A stretch of DNA of 14,908 nt from Desulfuromonadaceae bacterium GWC2_58_13. GTDB taxonomy: Bacteria > Desulfobacterota > Desulfuromonadia > Desulfuromonadales > Trichloromonadaceae. The notes beneath the pieces are model-generated. The model ran no database searches, was not told where the DNA came from, and saw nothing but the letters and a program-made list of their open reading frames with translations. Positions 1 to 8,207 of this stretch are shown piece after piece. The number at the start of each line of letters is the position of its first letter. Position 1 is the first letter of the stretch. Made by a program: the position numbers and the translations under genes. The stretch spans positions 1-14,908 of the forward strand of contig MHXM01000132.1 in NCBI GenBank assembly GCA_001825565.1. Reading direction: 5' to 3'.

Positions 1-1
1 C

Positions 2-946
2 AGCTTCCGGGGCGCCAACCTGAAAGAGACCCAGGCCGGCAAGGGGGGCTACGGGGTGACCTACAAGGCGGCCGGAGTGGCCGACGGGGCCGGGGTGGTC
101 AATCCGATGAATCCCGGGGCGGCGCAGTGTTTCGACTGCCACGAAACGGCCGCCGCCGGGGCCAAGCCCTGGGGATATAATTCGACCTTCGGGGCCACCG
201 CGCCGATCATGGGTTATCTCGATACGGCCCGTTTCGGCGGCGGCGGCAACGGCACCATGGCGCGGTTTCCCTTCAAGGCCAGCCGGGTCAACCAGGGGGG
301 GCATCTCAAGCCGTCGGCGCCGTTGGACCATCCGGACGCGGTGGACGGCGGCATCAATGGCTTGTGCAGCGGCTGTCACGATCCCCACGGGGTCAGTCCG
401 TCGCTGGGCGGCAAGCAGGCCTATGCGGTGCCGCTGCTCAAGGGGACCTGGCTGACCTCGCCCTACAAGGAGGATTACCCGCAGCACAACGGATCCGAGT
501 TTTCCACGAATAATTACAATCTCGACCGCAAGGTGTTCGGCCCGGGCTATACCTCCGGAGCCTCGAACAAGATGAGCGAGGCGGCCGAAACGTTCGCCGG
601 GCTCTGCCTGCGCTGCCATCCGAAGGAGAGCCTGACCGACGGGGTCAAGAAGAATACGGCCTTCAAGAGCGTCGACCGGATTCACGAGACGGTCAAGGGC
701 TGGGGGAACAACGCCGAGCACAACTTCTCCTGCTCCAAGTGCCACACCCCGCATGTGTCGGGACTCGGGCGTCTGATGCGCACCAACTGCCTCGATTCCA
801 ACCACCGGGGGCAGAGACTTTCCGGCGGGTATCCGAGCCTGGGGGACGACGGGGGCTACGCGGGGGTGTACAGCTATCTCCACTGTCACGAAACCATGAC
901 CGGGGCCTGGAACAACCAGCGCTGGAATGACGTGACGCCATGGTAA
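2..946 (+). CDS. multiheme c-type cytochrome, C-terminal part (5' end outside window)
   Basis: The reading frame is already open at the first base, so this is the 3' part of a longer gene; the GTG at 56 is internal. Four canonical CXXCH heme c sites are visible: CFDCH (128-142), CSGCH (365-379), CLRCH (605-619) and CSKCH (731-745). Each should bind one covalent heme after export to the periplasm or outer surface. Extra His residues (for example in CHDPHG and CHTPH) could be distal ligands. Near the C terminus are two heme-like but incomplete sites, CLDSNH (788-805) and LHCHE (878-892), the latter lacking the first Cys. No transmembrane segment or anchor is seen in this part. The likely role is extracytoplasmic electron transfer, perhaps to metals, inferred from the heme content and the adjacent giant secreted protein. 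I cannot name the exact cytochrome (Omc-type or other) because the N terminus and total heme count are missing. Confidence 0.9.
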   Translation, partial: SFRGANLKETQAGKGGYGVTYKAAGVADGAGVVNPMNPGAAQCFDCHETAAAGAKPWGYNSTFGATAPIMGYLDTARFGGGGNGTMARFPFKASRVNQGGHLKPSAPLDHPDAVDGGINGLCSGCHDPHGVSPSLGGKQAYAVPLLKGTWLTSPYKEDYPQHNGSEFSTNNYNLDRKVFGPGYTSGASNKMSEAAETFAGLCLRCHPKESLTDGVKKNTAFKSVDRIHETVKGWGNNAEHNFSCSKCHTPHVSGLGRLMRTNCLDSNHRGQRLSGGYPSLGDDGGYAGVYSYLHCHETMTGAWNNQRWNDVTPW

Positions 947-978
947 GGGGGAGAACGAGGAGGATGGGGAAGATCCGG

Positions 979-3900
979 ATGAACCGTTCGAGGGCGATGG
1001 CCATGACGCGACCATTCGACACGACGATACCCAAAGCTGTTTTTTTATGTGTTCTGCTGCTGAGCCTGCTGGTCGCCCGGGCGGCTTTGGCCGCCGGCGG
1101 CGATCCGCTGTGGAGTTATGCGCCGGCGGTGGCCGGCAAGCAGGAGACGCGGGCCTCGGCGGTCGATTCCCAGGGCAACGTGATTCTGGCCGGGTACACC
1201 GACGCGGGGGGAAACGATTACTCTCTGCTCAAGATTCTGGCCGACGGATCGGGCCTGGCCTGGCCGGCCCGAACGTTCGATCGGGCCGGCGCCCAGGACT
1301 GGGCCACGGAGGTGGCGGTGGACAGCGAGGACGACATCGTCGTTACCGGCTACGCGCACAGCGGCGGCAGCTACGACATCCACACCATCAAGTACTCGGG
1401 CGCCGACGGTTCGGTGCTCTGGCAGCACAGCTACAACGGCGCGGCCGGCGGCAACGATTACGCCAACGCCATCGCTCTCGACAGCCTCAACAACATCTAC
1501 GTCGGCGGCACCTCGCAGAACGTTTCGGCCGAAGACGATTTTCTGATTCTCAAGTATGCGCCGGGCGGCCCCAACCCCGACGGCACCCCGACCTGGGCGG
1601 CCATCTACAACGGCCCCGCCGACGGCCACGACCGGCTGACCGCCATCGCCGCCGGGATCGACGGCATCGCCGCGACCGGGGAGTCGCAGAACGCCACGCC
1701 CGACTTCGACTTCACCGTGGTCAAGTACGACTTCGACGGAGCCAAGAGCTGGGAAAAACGCTACACGGATGCCGGCGACGGCAAGGGGATGGCCGTGGCC
1801 CTGGACGGCGCCGGCAACGTGGCGGCGACCGGCTACGTCTTCAACGGCAGCGACCGGGACGGCTTCACCATCAAATACGCGGATGCCGACGGCACGCCGA
1901 TCTGGGCCAGAACCCGGGATCGCGGCCTGGCCGACGAAGGGCGGGCGCTGTGGCTCGACGAGGCGGGCAACGTCTACGTCGCCGGTTCCAGCCTGGCCCT
2001 GGCGACCAACAACGACCTGTGCCTGAGCCGCTACGGCGCCGCCGACGGCGACGACACGCTGCCTGCCGGCTGGCAGGCGATCCACAACACCGGCAACGGC
2101 AACAACGACGTCGGCGTGGACCTGGTCGGCGATGCCTACGGCGATCTGTTCGTGACCGGCATCACCAACGACAACGGCGGCGGCAAGGACGATATTCATA
2201 CCTACAAGTACGACCGGAGCAGCGGCACCCAGCTGTGGCAATCGGTGCTGGGATCGGCCGCGTACCATGACCGGCCGGTCGGGATCGATCTGACGCCCGC
2301 CGGCCGCCCGGTGGTGGGGGGCTGGTCCGACACGGCGGCCACCGGCTACGATTTCGTCGCCGTCACGTACGATGGCGGCGCCCTCGACGCGCCGACCGGT
2401 CTTTCCGCCATCGTCGTTTCCACCAGCGAGATCGCCCTGGCCTGGACCGACAACGCCGGCAACGAAGAGAACTTCGCGGTCGAACGCAAAAGCGGCGGCG
2501 GCGACTGGACGGTGGTGGTCGCGAACCTGGCGGCCGACACCACCGGCTACGCGGATACCGGCCTTAACGCCGATACCCGCTATGTGTACCGGGTCAAGGC
2601 GAGCAACGGCAGCGACGGCAGTTCGCCCTACAGCAACGAAGCCGATGCCCGCACCACGTTGATCAGCTACGATCCGCCGGCCTGGCAGCATATCCATGCC
2701 GGGGTCGATGGCGGCGACGACGAACCCGCAGCCATCGCCGCCGGTCCCGACAACCATCCGGTGGCGACCGGCTTCAGCTTTTCGACGGAAGGCGGCTACG
2801 ACTATCACACCCTCAAACTCGACCGCGGCAACGCCGCCGTCGAACAATGGAGCGCCCGCCACAACGACGAAGACAACCAGTCGGACTTCGCCACCGCCGT
2901 CGCCATCGACAGCGGCAACCGGGTCGTCGTCAGCGGCTACGCCTCCATGTACGGCGGCGGCGCCGGCAACACCAACGACGTCTACAGCCTCGGCTATCCG
3001 GCAACCGGCGGCACCCCGAACTGGGCCGACCAGTACAACGGCCCGGCCGGCAACGACGACCGCTCGGCGGCGGTGGCCACGGCGGTGGACGGCTCGGACA
3101 ACGTGGCGGTGACCGGCTACGGCAAAAACGCCACGCCGAACGACGACATCTACCTGCTCAAGTACAACGCGGCAGGCAGCAGGCAGTGGGCCGCCGCTCC
3201 CTACGACGGCGGCGGTCTCGATCAGCCGGCGGCGGTGGCCTTCGATGCCGGAGGCGACCTGTTCGTCGCCGGCAAGACCTGGAATGGCGGCAACTTCGAC
3301 TATTTCGTCGCCAAGTACCACGGCAGCGACGGCACCCTGGCCTGGGGCGGAGCGCCGAGAATCCACGACGGCGGCGGCGACGACCACGCCACCGGCCTGG
3401 CGGTGGATGGCGACGGCAACCTGCTGGTGACCGGCTATTCGGTGGGGGCCGGCGGCAACGGCGACATCCTCACCCTCAAGTACGACGGCGCCACCGGCAG
3501 CGTGCTGGCCGGCTGGCCGCGGGTCCACGACGGCGGCGGTTACGATACCGGCGCGGCGGTCGGAATCGACCCCCTCAACGACGACGTGGTGGTGGCCGGG
3601 ACGACCTTCGTCGGTAGCGGCAACCACGACATCATCGTCATCCGCTATCCGTCCGCCGGCGGCGGCGCCCTCTGGAGCAAGACCCTCGACTTCACCGGCA
3701 GCGACGAGGCGGCCGTGGCCATGGCCATCGACCGCAGCGGGGTGGTCTGCGTCACCGGCGCCTCGGACAGCGGCGGCGGCGACGACATCGTCGCGGTTCT
3801 GTTCGATCACAACGGCCTGACCGTCGGCGCCGGCGTTTTCGACGGCGCCGCCCATGGGGTCGACTTTCCCGAGGACGTCGTTTTCAACGCCTACGGCGAG

Positions 3901-6900
3901 GCCTTCGTCGCCGGCGTCACCACCAACGCCGGCAACAACACCGATTTCATCGTCTTCAAGGCCGTCTCGGCGGCGATGCAGGCGCCCCATCCCTTGAGCG
4001 CCACCCAGCTCTACACCCAGGCCAGCCTGGCCTGGGCCGACAACTCGCTGAACGAGACCGGCTTCCGGGTCGAACGCAAGGTCGACGGCTGCCTTGATCC
4101 CGGCGGTTGGACCGCCGTTACCGAAACCGCCGCCAACGCCACCGGGTTGATGGCTTCGGGACTCAATCCCGGCTCGACCTACTGTTTCCGGGTGCAGTCC
4201 TTCAACGACTCCGGCGAGACCTCCCGCTGGATCGAGACGGAAGTCGCCACCGGCAGTCCGGCGGCGCCGTCTTCCCTGGCGGCCAGTGCGCCCAATACCA
4301 CGACCGCGTCGTTGACCTGGGCCGACACCACCGAGGGCGAGTCGGGGTTCACCGTCGAGCGCTGCGAGGGGAGCGGCTGCGATTTCTCCACCCATGACCG
4401 TTTCGACCGGGGAGCCGGCAGCACGAGCTACAGCGATACCTCCGTCACGGCCGGAGCGACCTACCGCTACCGGGTCAAGGCGTATCTGACCGGCCACTGG
4501 GTCAGCCCCTACAGCGACATCGCCACCGTCAGCCCGCCGGCGCCGAGCGCCCCGGCCAACCTGAGCGCCAGCCGCTTCAGCGAGACGCAGATCAATCTGG
4601 CCTGGTCCGATACCACCAGCGACGAAGCCGGCTTCAAGATCGAACGCTGCCTGGGATCCGGCTGTCTCGATTTTGCCCAGATCGCCACGGTCGGCGCCGG
4701 CGTCGCCAGTTACGCGAACACCAATCTGCAACCCAATTCGGATTACCGCTACCGGGTGCGGGCCACCAAGGCCGCCACGGTTCCCTGGGACAGCCCCTAC
4801 AGCGCCATCGCCTCGGCCACCACCAGCGTTGCCGCGCCTTCGGGCTTGAGCGCCACGACCGTCAACAGCACCCGCGTCAACCTGTCCTGGAGCGACCCGA
4901 CCCTCAGCGAAACCGGTTTCCGCCTGCAGCGCTGCAATGGCGCGGCGCTCGATTGCACCCAGGATGCCGATTTCACCGACCTCGATCTGCTGCTTTCCAG
5001 CAACAGCACCGGCTACGGCGATACCGGCGTCTGCAGCGACGGCGCCTACAGCTACCGGGTCCGCGCCGAGAAGAGCAGCGCCCCGAGCTGGCAGAGCGCC
5101 TGGTCGACGACGGTCTCGGCCGCAACCGCCCTGCCGGTAACCCCGGCCGACTTTGCCGCCACCGTCGTCTCCGAATCGGAAATCGACCTCTCCTGGACCG
5201 ATACCCTGGCCGACGAGAGCGGCTACACCCTGGAGCGCTGCCCGGGGGACGAGACCGCCTGCACCACCGACGGCGACTTCTCGCCGCTGGCCGACATCGA
5301 CGGCAGCGGTTTGAACGAGGCTTCCCTCTGGCTGAAGATGGAGGAGGCGAGCTGGGGCGCGGTCGTTAACAGCGCTCCCGGCGGCAGTGACGGGTTCCGC
5401 TCGGGCGCGGTTTTGCAGGCCGACGCCGAACGGGGCCAGGCGGGCTGGTTCGACGGGGTGAACGATTATCTGCGGATGACCCACTACGGCGGCCTGAATC
5501 CCACCGCCGCCATCACCGTTTCGGTCTGGGCCAAGTCCTTCTCGGCGACCTGGAGCGACGACGACATGCTGGTGAGCAAACGCAACGCCTATATCCTGAG
5601 TCCGATCAAAAACGGCACCGGCCTGCGCTTCTCTATTTTTTACGCCAACAACATTTCGTCCTATCAGGTCATTCAGATCGATTCCCTGCCGGTCGACATC
5701 ACCGTCTGGCACCAGTACACCGGGGTTTATGACGGCAGCTTCCTGCGGCTCTACGTGGACGGGCGGGAGGTGGGCACGCCGGTGGCCTGGAGCGGCACCC
5801 TTTACAACGACACGGGTTATGCCTACATCGGCAGGGACGACGGTTATGCCCGTTATTTCAAGGGCTGGCTGGACGAGGTGCTGGTCGTGCCCCGGGGCTT
5901 GAGCGCCAACGAGGTCGCATCCCTGTACACCCTGACCCGCAAGCCGCTGGTCTACGCCGATGCCGGGTTGCAGCCGGGAGCCAGCTACAGCTACCGGATG
6001 CGGGCGGAAAAGAGCGCCGACTGTCCCTGGCAGACGACCTGGATCACCGCCACCGCCGCCACCCAGAGCCCTCCGGCACCGACCGGGCTTTCCGCCGACA
6101 CGGTCAACACCACCCGGGTCAATCTCTCGTGGACCGACAACAGCGGCTCGGAGACCGGCTACCGGGTGCGGCGCTGCCCGGGGAGCTCTTGCAGCGATTT
6201 CGCCGATCTGGGCGCGCTGCTGGCGGCCGATACCCAAAGCTATCAAGACAGCTCGGTGTGCGAGGGGCAGACCTACACCTACCAGCTGCGCGCCGAAAAA
6301 GACGACGGCCCCGTCTGGCAGACCACCTGGGCCGGACCGGCCGAGGCCACCGCCAACGCCAAGTCGGCGCCGAGCGCTCTGGCCGCGGCGCGCGCCTCCG
6401 AAGTCCAGATCGACCTCAGTTGGACCGACGCCGACAGCGACGAGACCGGCTTCGCCATCGAACGCTGCCAAGGGGACGGTTGCAGCGATTTTGCCGAAAT
6501 CGCCACCGTCGGTTCAAACGTGGTCAGCTACCAGAATACCGCCCTGACCCCGGGGACCGACTACAGCTACCGGGTGCGCTCCTACAAAACCGCCGCCTGC
6601 GGCTGGCAGTCCGATTATTCCAACACCGCCAGCGCCACCACCACCCAGCTCTCCCCCTCGAACCTGGCCGCGTCCCCCGCCAGTACCACATCGATCGGCC
6701 TGAACTGGACCGACAACAGCGGCTCGGAAACCGGCTACCGCCTGCAGCGCTGCTTCGGGGCCGGCTGCGGCGACTTCGCCGACCTCGGTGCGCTGCTGGC
6801 GGCCAACAGTCAGAGCTTCACCGACGCCACGGTCTGCGAAGGGCAGACCTACGGCTACCGAGTGCGGGCCGAAAAGAGCGACGGCCCGATCTGGCAGACC

Positions 6901-8094
6901 GAGTGGGTCGGCCCGGCCGAGGTCACCGCCACGGCCAAGCTGACGCCGAGCGCCCTGAGCGCCACCCGGGCCTCGGAAACCCAGATCAACCTGTCCTGGA
7001 GCGATGCCAACAGCGACGAAACGGGTTTTAAGATCGAACGCTGCCAGGGCGCGAGCTGCAACGACTTCACCGAAATCGCCACCGCCGGAACCACCAGCTA
7101 CCAGAACACCGGCCTGACCCCGGGTGCCAGCTACAGCTACCGGGTGCGGGCCACCAAGACCGCCGGTTGCGGCTGGGACAGCGCCACCAGCGCCACCGCC
7201 ACCGCCATAACCAGCGTCCAGAATCCGGACAGCCTCGTCGCCGTTGTCGCCAACACCACCCAGATCAATCTTTCCTGGGCCGACCGCTCCTCGTCGGAAA
7301 CCGCCTTCGTCATCGAACGCTGCGAAGGCCTAAGCTGCGGCGACTTCGCCCCGCTCGCCACGGTCGCCGGCAACACCACCAGCTACAGCGACACCGCCGT
7401 CGCCCACGGCACCAGCTACGGGTATCGGGTCAAGGCCGAAAACACCGGCGCCACCCCCTGGACCAGCGGCACCACCAACATCGCTTCGGCCCCCACCCCC
7501 ACGCCGACAGCACCGGGTTCACCGACCGTCACCGCCGCCAGCGACAGCCATCTCGACCTGGCCTGGAGCGATGCCACCAGCGACGAAACCGGCTTTACCA
7601 TCGAACGCTGTGCCGGCAGCGGCTGCGGCGACTTCGCCGAAATCGCCACCGTCGCCGCCAACGTCACCACCTACAGCGACACCGGTCTCACCGGCTCGGC
7701 CTACCGCTACCGGGTGCGCGCCTTCAAAACCGCCACCCACTCCTGGACCAGCGGCTACAGCGCCGAAGCGGAGGGGCAGCTGCTGCCGCGGGCGTCCTCC
7801 GGACTGACCGCCACGGCGCTGAATTCCCGCATGATCCGTCTCGACTGGATCAACAACGCCGCCGACGAAGACGGCACCGAGATCGAGGTCAAAATCTGGA
7901 ACGGCGAATTCATCAAAACCGCCACCGTCGCCCCCGGCATCACCACCTACACCGACCACGTCGGCATCGAAGAAAACACCGACTACGTCTACCGGGTCAG
8001 ACCCTATCGCGGCCAGGACCTGTCTCCCTACAGCAGCGAAGCCGCAATTACCACCCCCCCATTCGAACCCGGCGACGCCACCTGCCCGCAGTGA
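979..8094 (+). CDS. giant secreted SBBP beta-propeller / fibronectin type III / LamG protein
   Basis: This encodes about 2,371 residues. The order is: signal peptide (hydrophobic core ending ALA, cleavage about 1092), SBBP-type propeller repeats (1093-2385), FN3-1 (2386-2664), a second propeller block (2665-3978), then FN3-2 to FN3-13 (3979-8067), with a laminin-G-like domain inside FN3-6 (5311-5946). The protein ends in a short tail, EPGDATCPQ, with no LPXTG, PEP-CTERM or autotransporter barrel. It is therefore probably exported and released, or held by other proteins. The role is inferred to be adhesion or matrix scaffolding; no catalytic motif was seen. In-frame ATGs lie at 940 (overlapping the cytochrome stop), 964, 979, 997 and 1003. 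The strong GAGGAGG (957-963) touches 964 but sits 15 bases before 979, while GAGGG (990-994) is well placed for 1003. I chose 979; 1003 is equally tenable. The few intervening bases suggest cotranscription with the cytochrome gene. Confidence 0.88.
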   Translation: MNRSRAMAMTRPFDTTIPKAVFLCVLLLSLLVARAALAAGGDPLWSYAPAVAGKQETRASAVDSQGNVILAGYTDAGGNDYSLLKILADGSGLAWPARTFDRAGAQDWATEVAVDSEDDIVVTGYAHSGGSYDIHTIKYSGADGSVLWQHSYNGAAGGNDYANAIALDSLNNIYVGGTSQNVSAEDDFLILKYAPGGPNPDGTPTWAAIYNGPADGHDRLTAIAAGIDGIAATGESQNATPDFDFTVVKYDFDGAKSWEKRYTDAGDGKGMAVALDGAGNVAATGYVFNGSDRDGFTIKYADADGTPIWARTRDRGLADEGRALWLDEAGNVYVAGSSLALATNNDLCLSRYGAADGDDTLPAGWQAIHNTGNGNNDVGVDLVGDAYGDLFVTGITNDNGGGKDDIHTYKYDRSSGTQLWQSVLGSAAYHDRPVGIDLTPAGRPVVGGWSDTAATGYDFVAVTYDGGALDAPTGLSAIVVSTSEIALAWTDNAGNEENFAVERKSGGGDWTVVVANLAADTTGYADTGLNADTRYVYRVKASNGSDGSSPYSNEADARTTLISYDPPAWQHIHAGVDGGDDEPAAIAAGPDNHPVATGFSFSTEGGYDYHTLKLDRGNAAVEQWSARHNDEDNQSDFATAVAIDSGNRVVVSGYASMYGGGAGNTNDVYSLGYPATGGTPNWADQYNGPAGNDDRSAAVATAVDGSDNVAVTGYGKNATPNDDIYLLKYNAAGSRQWAAAPYDGGGLDQPAAVAFDAGGDLFVAGKTWNGGNFDYFVAKYHGSDGTLAWGGAPRIHDGGGDDHATGLAVDGDGNLLVTGYSVGAGGNGDILTLKYDGATGSVLAGWPRVHDGGGYDTGAAVGIDPLNDDVVVAGTTFVGSGNHDIIVIRYPSAGGGALWSKTLDFTGSDEAAVAMAIDRSGVVCVTGASDSGGGDDIVAVLFDHNGLTVGAGVFDGAAHGVDFPEDVVFNAYGEAFVAGVTTNAGNNTDFIVFKAVSAAMQAPHPLSATQLYTQASLAWADNSLNETGFRVERKVDGCLDPGGWTAVTETAANATGLMASGLNPGSTYCFRVQSFNDSGETSRWIETEVATGSPAAPSSLAASAPNTTTASLTWADTTEGESGFTVERCEGSGCDFSTHDRFDRGAGSTSYSDTSVTAGATYRYRVKAYLTGHWVSPYSDIATVSPPAPSAPANLSASRFSETQINLAWSDTTSDEAGFKIERCLGSGCLDFAQIATVGAGVASYANTNLQPNSDYRYRVRATKAATVPWDSPYSAIASATTSVAAPSGLSATTVNSTRVNLSWSDPTLSETGFRLQRCNGAALDCTQDADFTDLDLLLSSNSTGYGDTGVCSDGAYSYRVRAEKSSAPSWQSAWSTTVSAATALPVTPADFAATVVSESEIDLSWTDTLADESGYTLERCPGDETACTTDGDFSPLADIDGSGLNEASLWLKMEEASWGAVVNSAPGGSDGFRSGAVLQADAERGQAGWFDGVNDYLRMTHYGGLNPTAAITVSVWAKSFSATWSDDDMLVSKRNAYILSPIKNGTGLRFSIFYANNISSYQVIQIDSLPVDITVWHQYTGVYDGSFLRLYVDGREVGTPVAWSGTLYNDTGYAYIGRDDGYARYFKGWLDEVLVVPRGLSANEVASLYTLTRKPLVYADAGLQPGASYSYRMRAEKSADCPWQTTWITATAATQSPPAPTGLSADTVNTTRVNLSWTDNSGSETGYRVRRCPGSSCSDFADLGALLAADTQSYQDSSVCEGQTYTYQLRAEKDDGPVWQTTWAGPAEATANAKSAPSALAAARASEVQIDLSWTDADSDETGFAIERCQGDGCSDFAEIATVGSNVVSYQNTALTPGTDYSYRVRSYKTAACGWQSDYSNTASATTTQLSPSNLAASPASTTSIGLNWTDNSGSETGYRLQRCFGAGCGDFADLGALLAANSQSFTDATVCEGQTYGYRVRAEKSDGPIWQTEWVGPAEVTATAKLTPSALSATRASETQINLSWSDANSDETGFKIERCQGASCNDFTEIATAGTTSYQNTGLTPGASYSYRVRATKTAGCGWDSATSATATAITSVQNPDSLVAVVANTTQINLSWADRSSSETAFVIERCEGLSCGDFAPLATVAGNTTSYSDTAVAHGTSYGYRVKAENTGATPWTSGTTNIASAPTPTPTAPGSPTVTAASDSHLDLAWSDATSDETGFTIERCAGSGCGDFAEIATVAANVTTYSDTGLTGSAYRYRVRAFKTATHSWTSGYSAEAEGQLLPRASSGLTATALNSRMIRLDWINNAADEDGTEIEVKIWNGEFIKTATVAPGITTYTDHVGIEENTDYVYRVRPYRGQDLSPYSSEAAITTPPFEPGDATCPQ
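1093..2385 (+). repeat. first SBBP-type beta-propeller repeat block (about 8 blades)
   Basis: These are protein-level repeats of about 50-55 residues, each with the pattern (A)xDxxGNVxVTGY, then xxDFxxxKY, then a W...YNG segment. Examples are DSEDDIVVTGYAHSGG...DIHTIKY and DAYGDLFVTGITNDNGGG...DIHTYKY. I count about eight copies by eye. The pattern is that of SBBP repeats (Pfam Beta-propeller repeat family). It immediately follows the signal peptide and ends where FN3-1 begins at DAPTGLSA (2386). Blade boundaries are approximate. Confidence 0.8.
2665..3978 (+). repeat. second SBBP-type beta-propeller repeat block (about 8 blades)
   Basis: A second run of the same repeat type starts after FN3-1, for example DGSDNVAVTGYGKNAT...DIYLLKY, DGDGNLLVTGYSVGAG...DILTLKY and DRSGVVCVTGASDSGGG. 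I count about eight copies by eye. Each block therefore looks large enough to close its own propeller, giving two propellers joined by a single FN3 spacer. The two blocks share motifs but are clearly diverged, so the duplication is old. Confidence 0.78.
3979..8067 (+). repeat. array of twelve FN3 domains (FN3-2 to FN3-13)
   Basis: There are twelve fibronectin type III domains of about 92-100 residues, recognised by L.W.D...(S/D)E.GF.(I/V)ER early and Y.YRVRA late. Approximate starts are 3979, 4258, 4540, 4831, 5134 (split, resumes 5947), 6070, 6367, 6649, 6943, 7222, 7510 and 7786. FN3-3 to FN3-12 each carry a Cys pair, mostly RCxGxxC. FN3-5, -7 and -9 have a third Cys in a VC(S/E)(D/G) segment, whereas FN3-6, -8 and -10 have it in a CPW/CGW segment. 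FN3-7 closely matches FN3-9, and FN3-8 closely matches FN3-10, so the unit of expansion is two domains (about 575 bases). FN3-1 and FN3-13 lack the Cys pair and are the most diverged. Confidence 0.85.
5311..5946 (+). other. laminin-G-like (concanavalin/LamG) domain inserted in FN3-6
   Basis: About 212 residues interrupt FN3-6. Signs of a LamG/concanavalin-like jelly roll are LWLKMEEASWG at the start, then GWFDGVNDYLRM, ITVSVWAKSF, WHQYTGVYDGSFLRLYVDG, YIGRDDGYARYFKGWLDEV and LSANEVASLY at the end, an order typical of the Laminin_G_3 family. Such domains usually bind carbohydrate or other ligands; the ligand here is unknown. The FN3 sequence before it (ending ADIDGSG) and after it (LVYADAGLQPGASYSYR) together rebuild one ordinary FN3 domain. 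Confidence 0.8.
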
Positions 8095-8099
8095 TAAAA

Positions 8100-8138
8100 C
8101 GGAACGCCCCCGGAAAAACTTTTTCCGGGGGCGTTCCG
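8100..8138. terminator. perfect 19-bp hairpin between convergent genes, probable bidirectional terminator
   Basis: The left arm is 8100-8118 and the right arm 8120-8138; the arms are exact reverse complements around one central base, with A5/T5 at the centre. It begins six bases after the giant gene's stop and lies about 70 bases past the mntP stop. Read on the - strand the hairpin is followed by TTTTATCA, giving a U-tract for mntP transcripts. On the + strand no U-tract follows, so termination of the giant gene there may be weaker. A smaller CCCTC/GAGGG stem lies at 8173-8190. Confidence 0.7.
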
Positions 8139-8207
8139 CAGGTGTCGGTTTCTATGCTTCGTGCCTACTTCCCCCTCTGGATCAGGAGGGTAGTTGAAAT
8201 CATTTCT

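Noticed and set aside
1045..6471. An uninterrupted antisense reading frame of about 1,800 codons opposite the giant gene
   Set aside because: The sense strand is GC-rich with repeated domains and codon bias that keeps the antisense frame free of stops. The antisense product is low-complexity Gly/Ala/Val/Arg without any domain, while the sense product has clear signal peptide, propeller, FN3 and LamG signals.
5134..7785. A CRISPR-like or nucleotide tandem repeat in the FN3 region
   Set aside because: The repetition is at protein-domain level (about 280-300 bases, diverged) and codes continuously, without spacers or identical short repeats.
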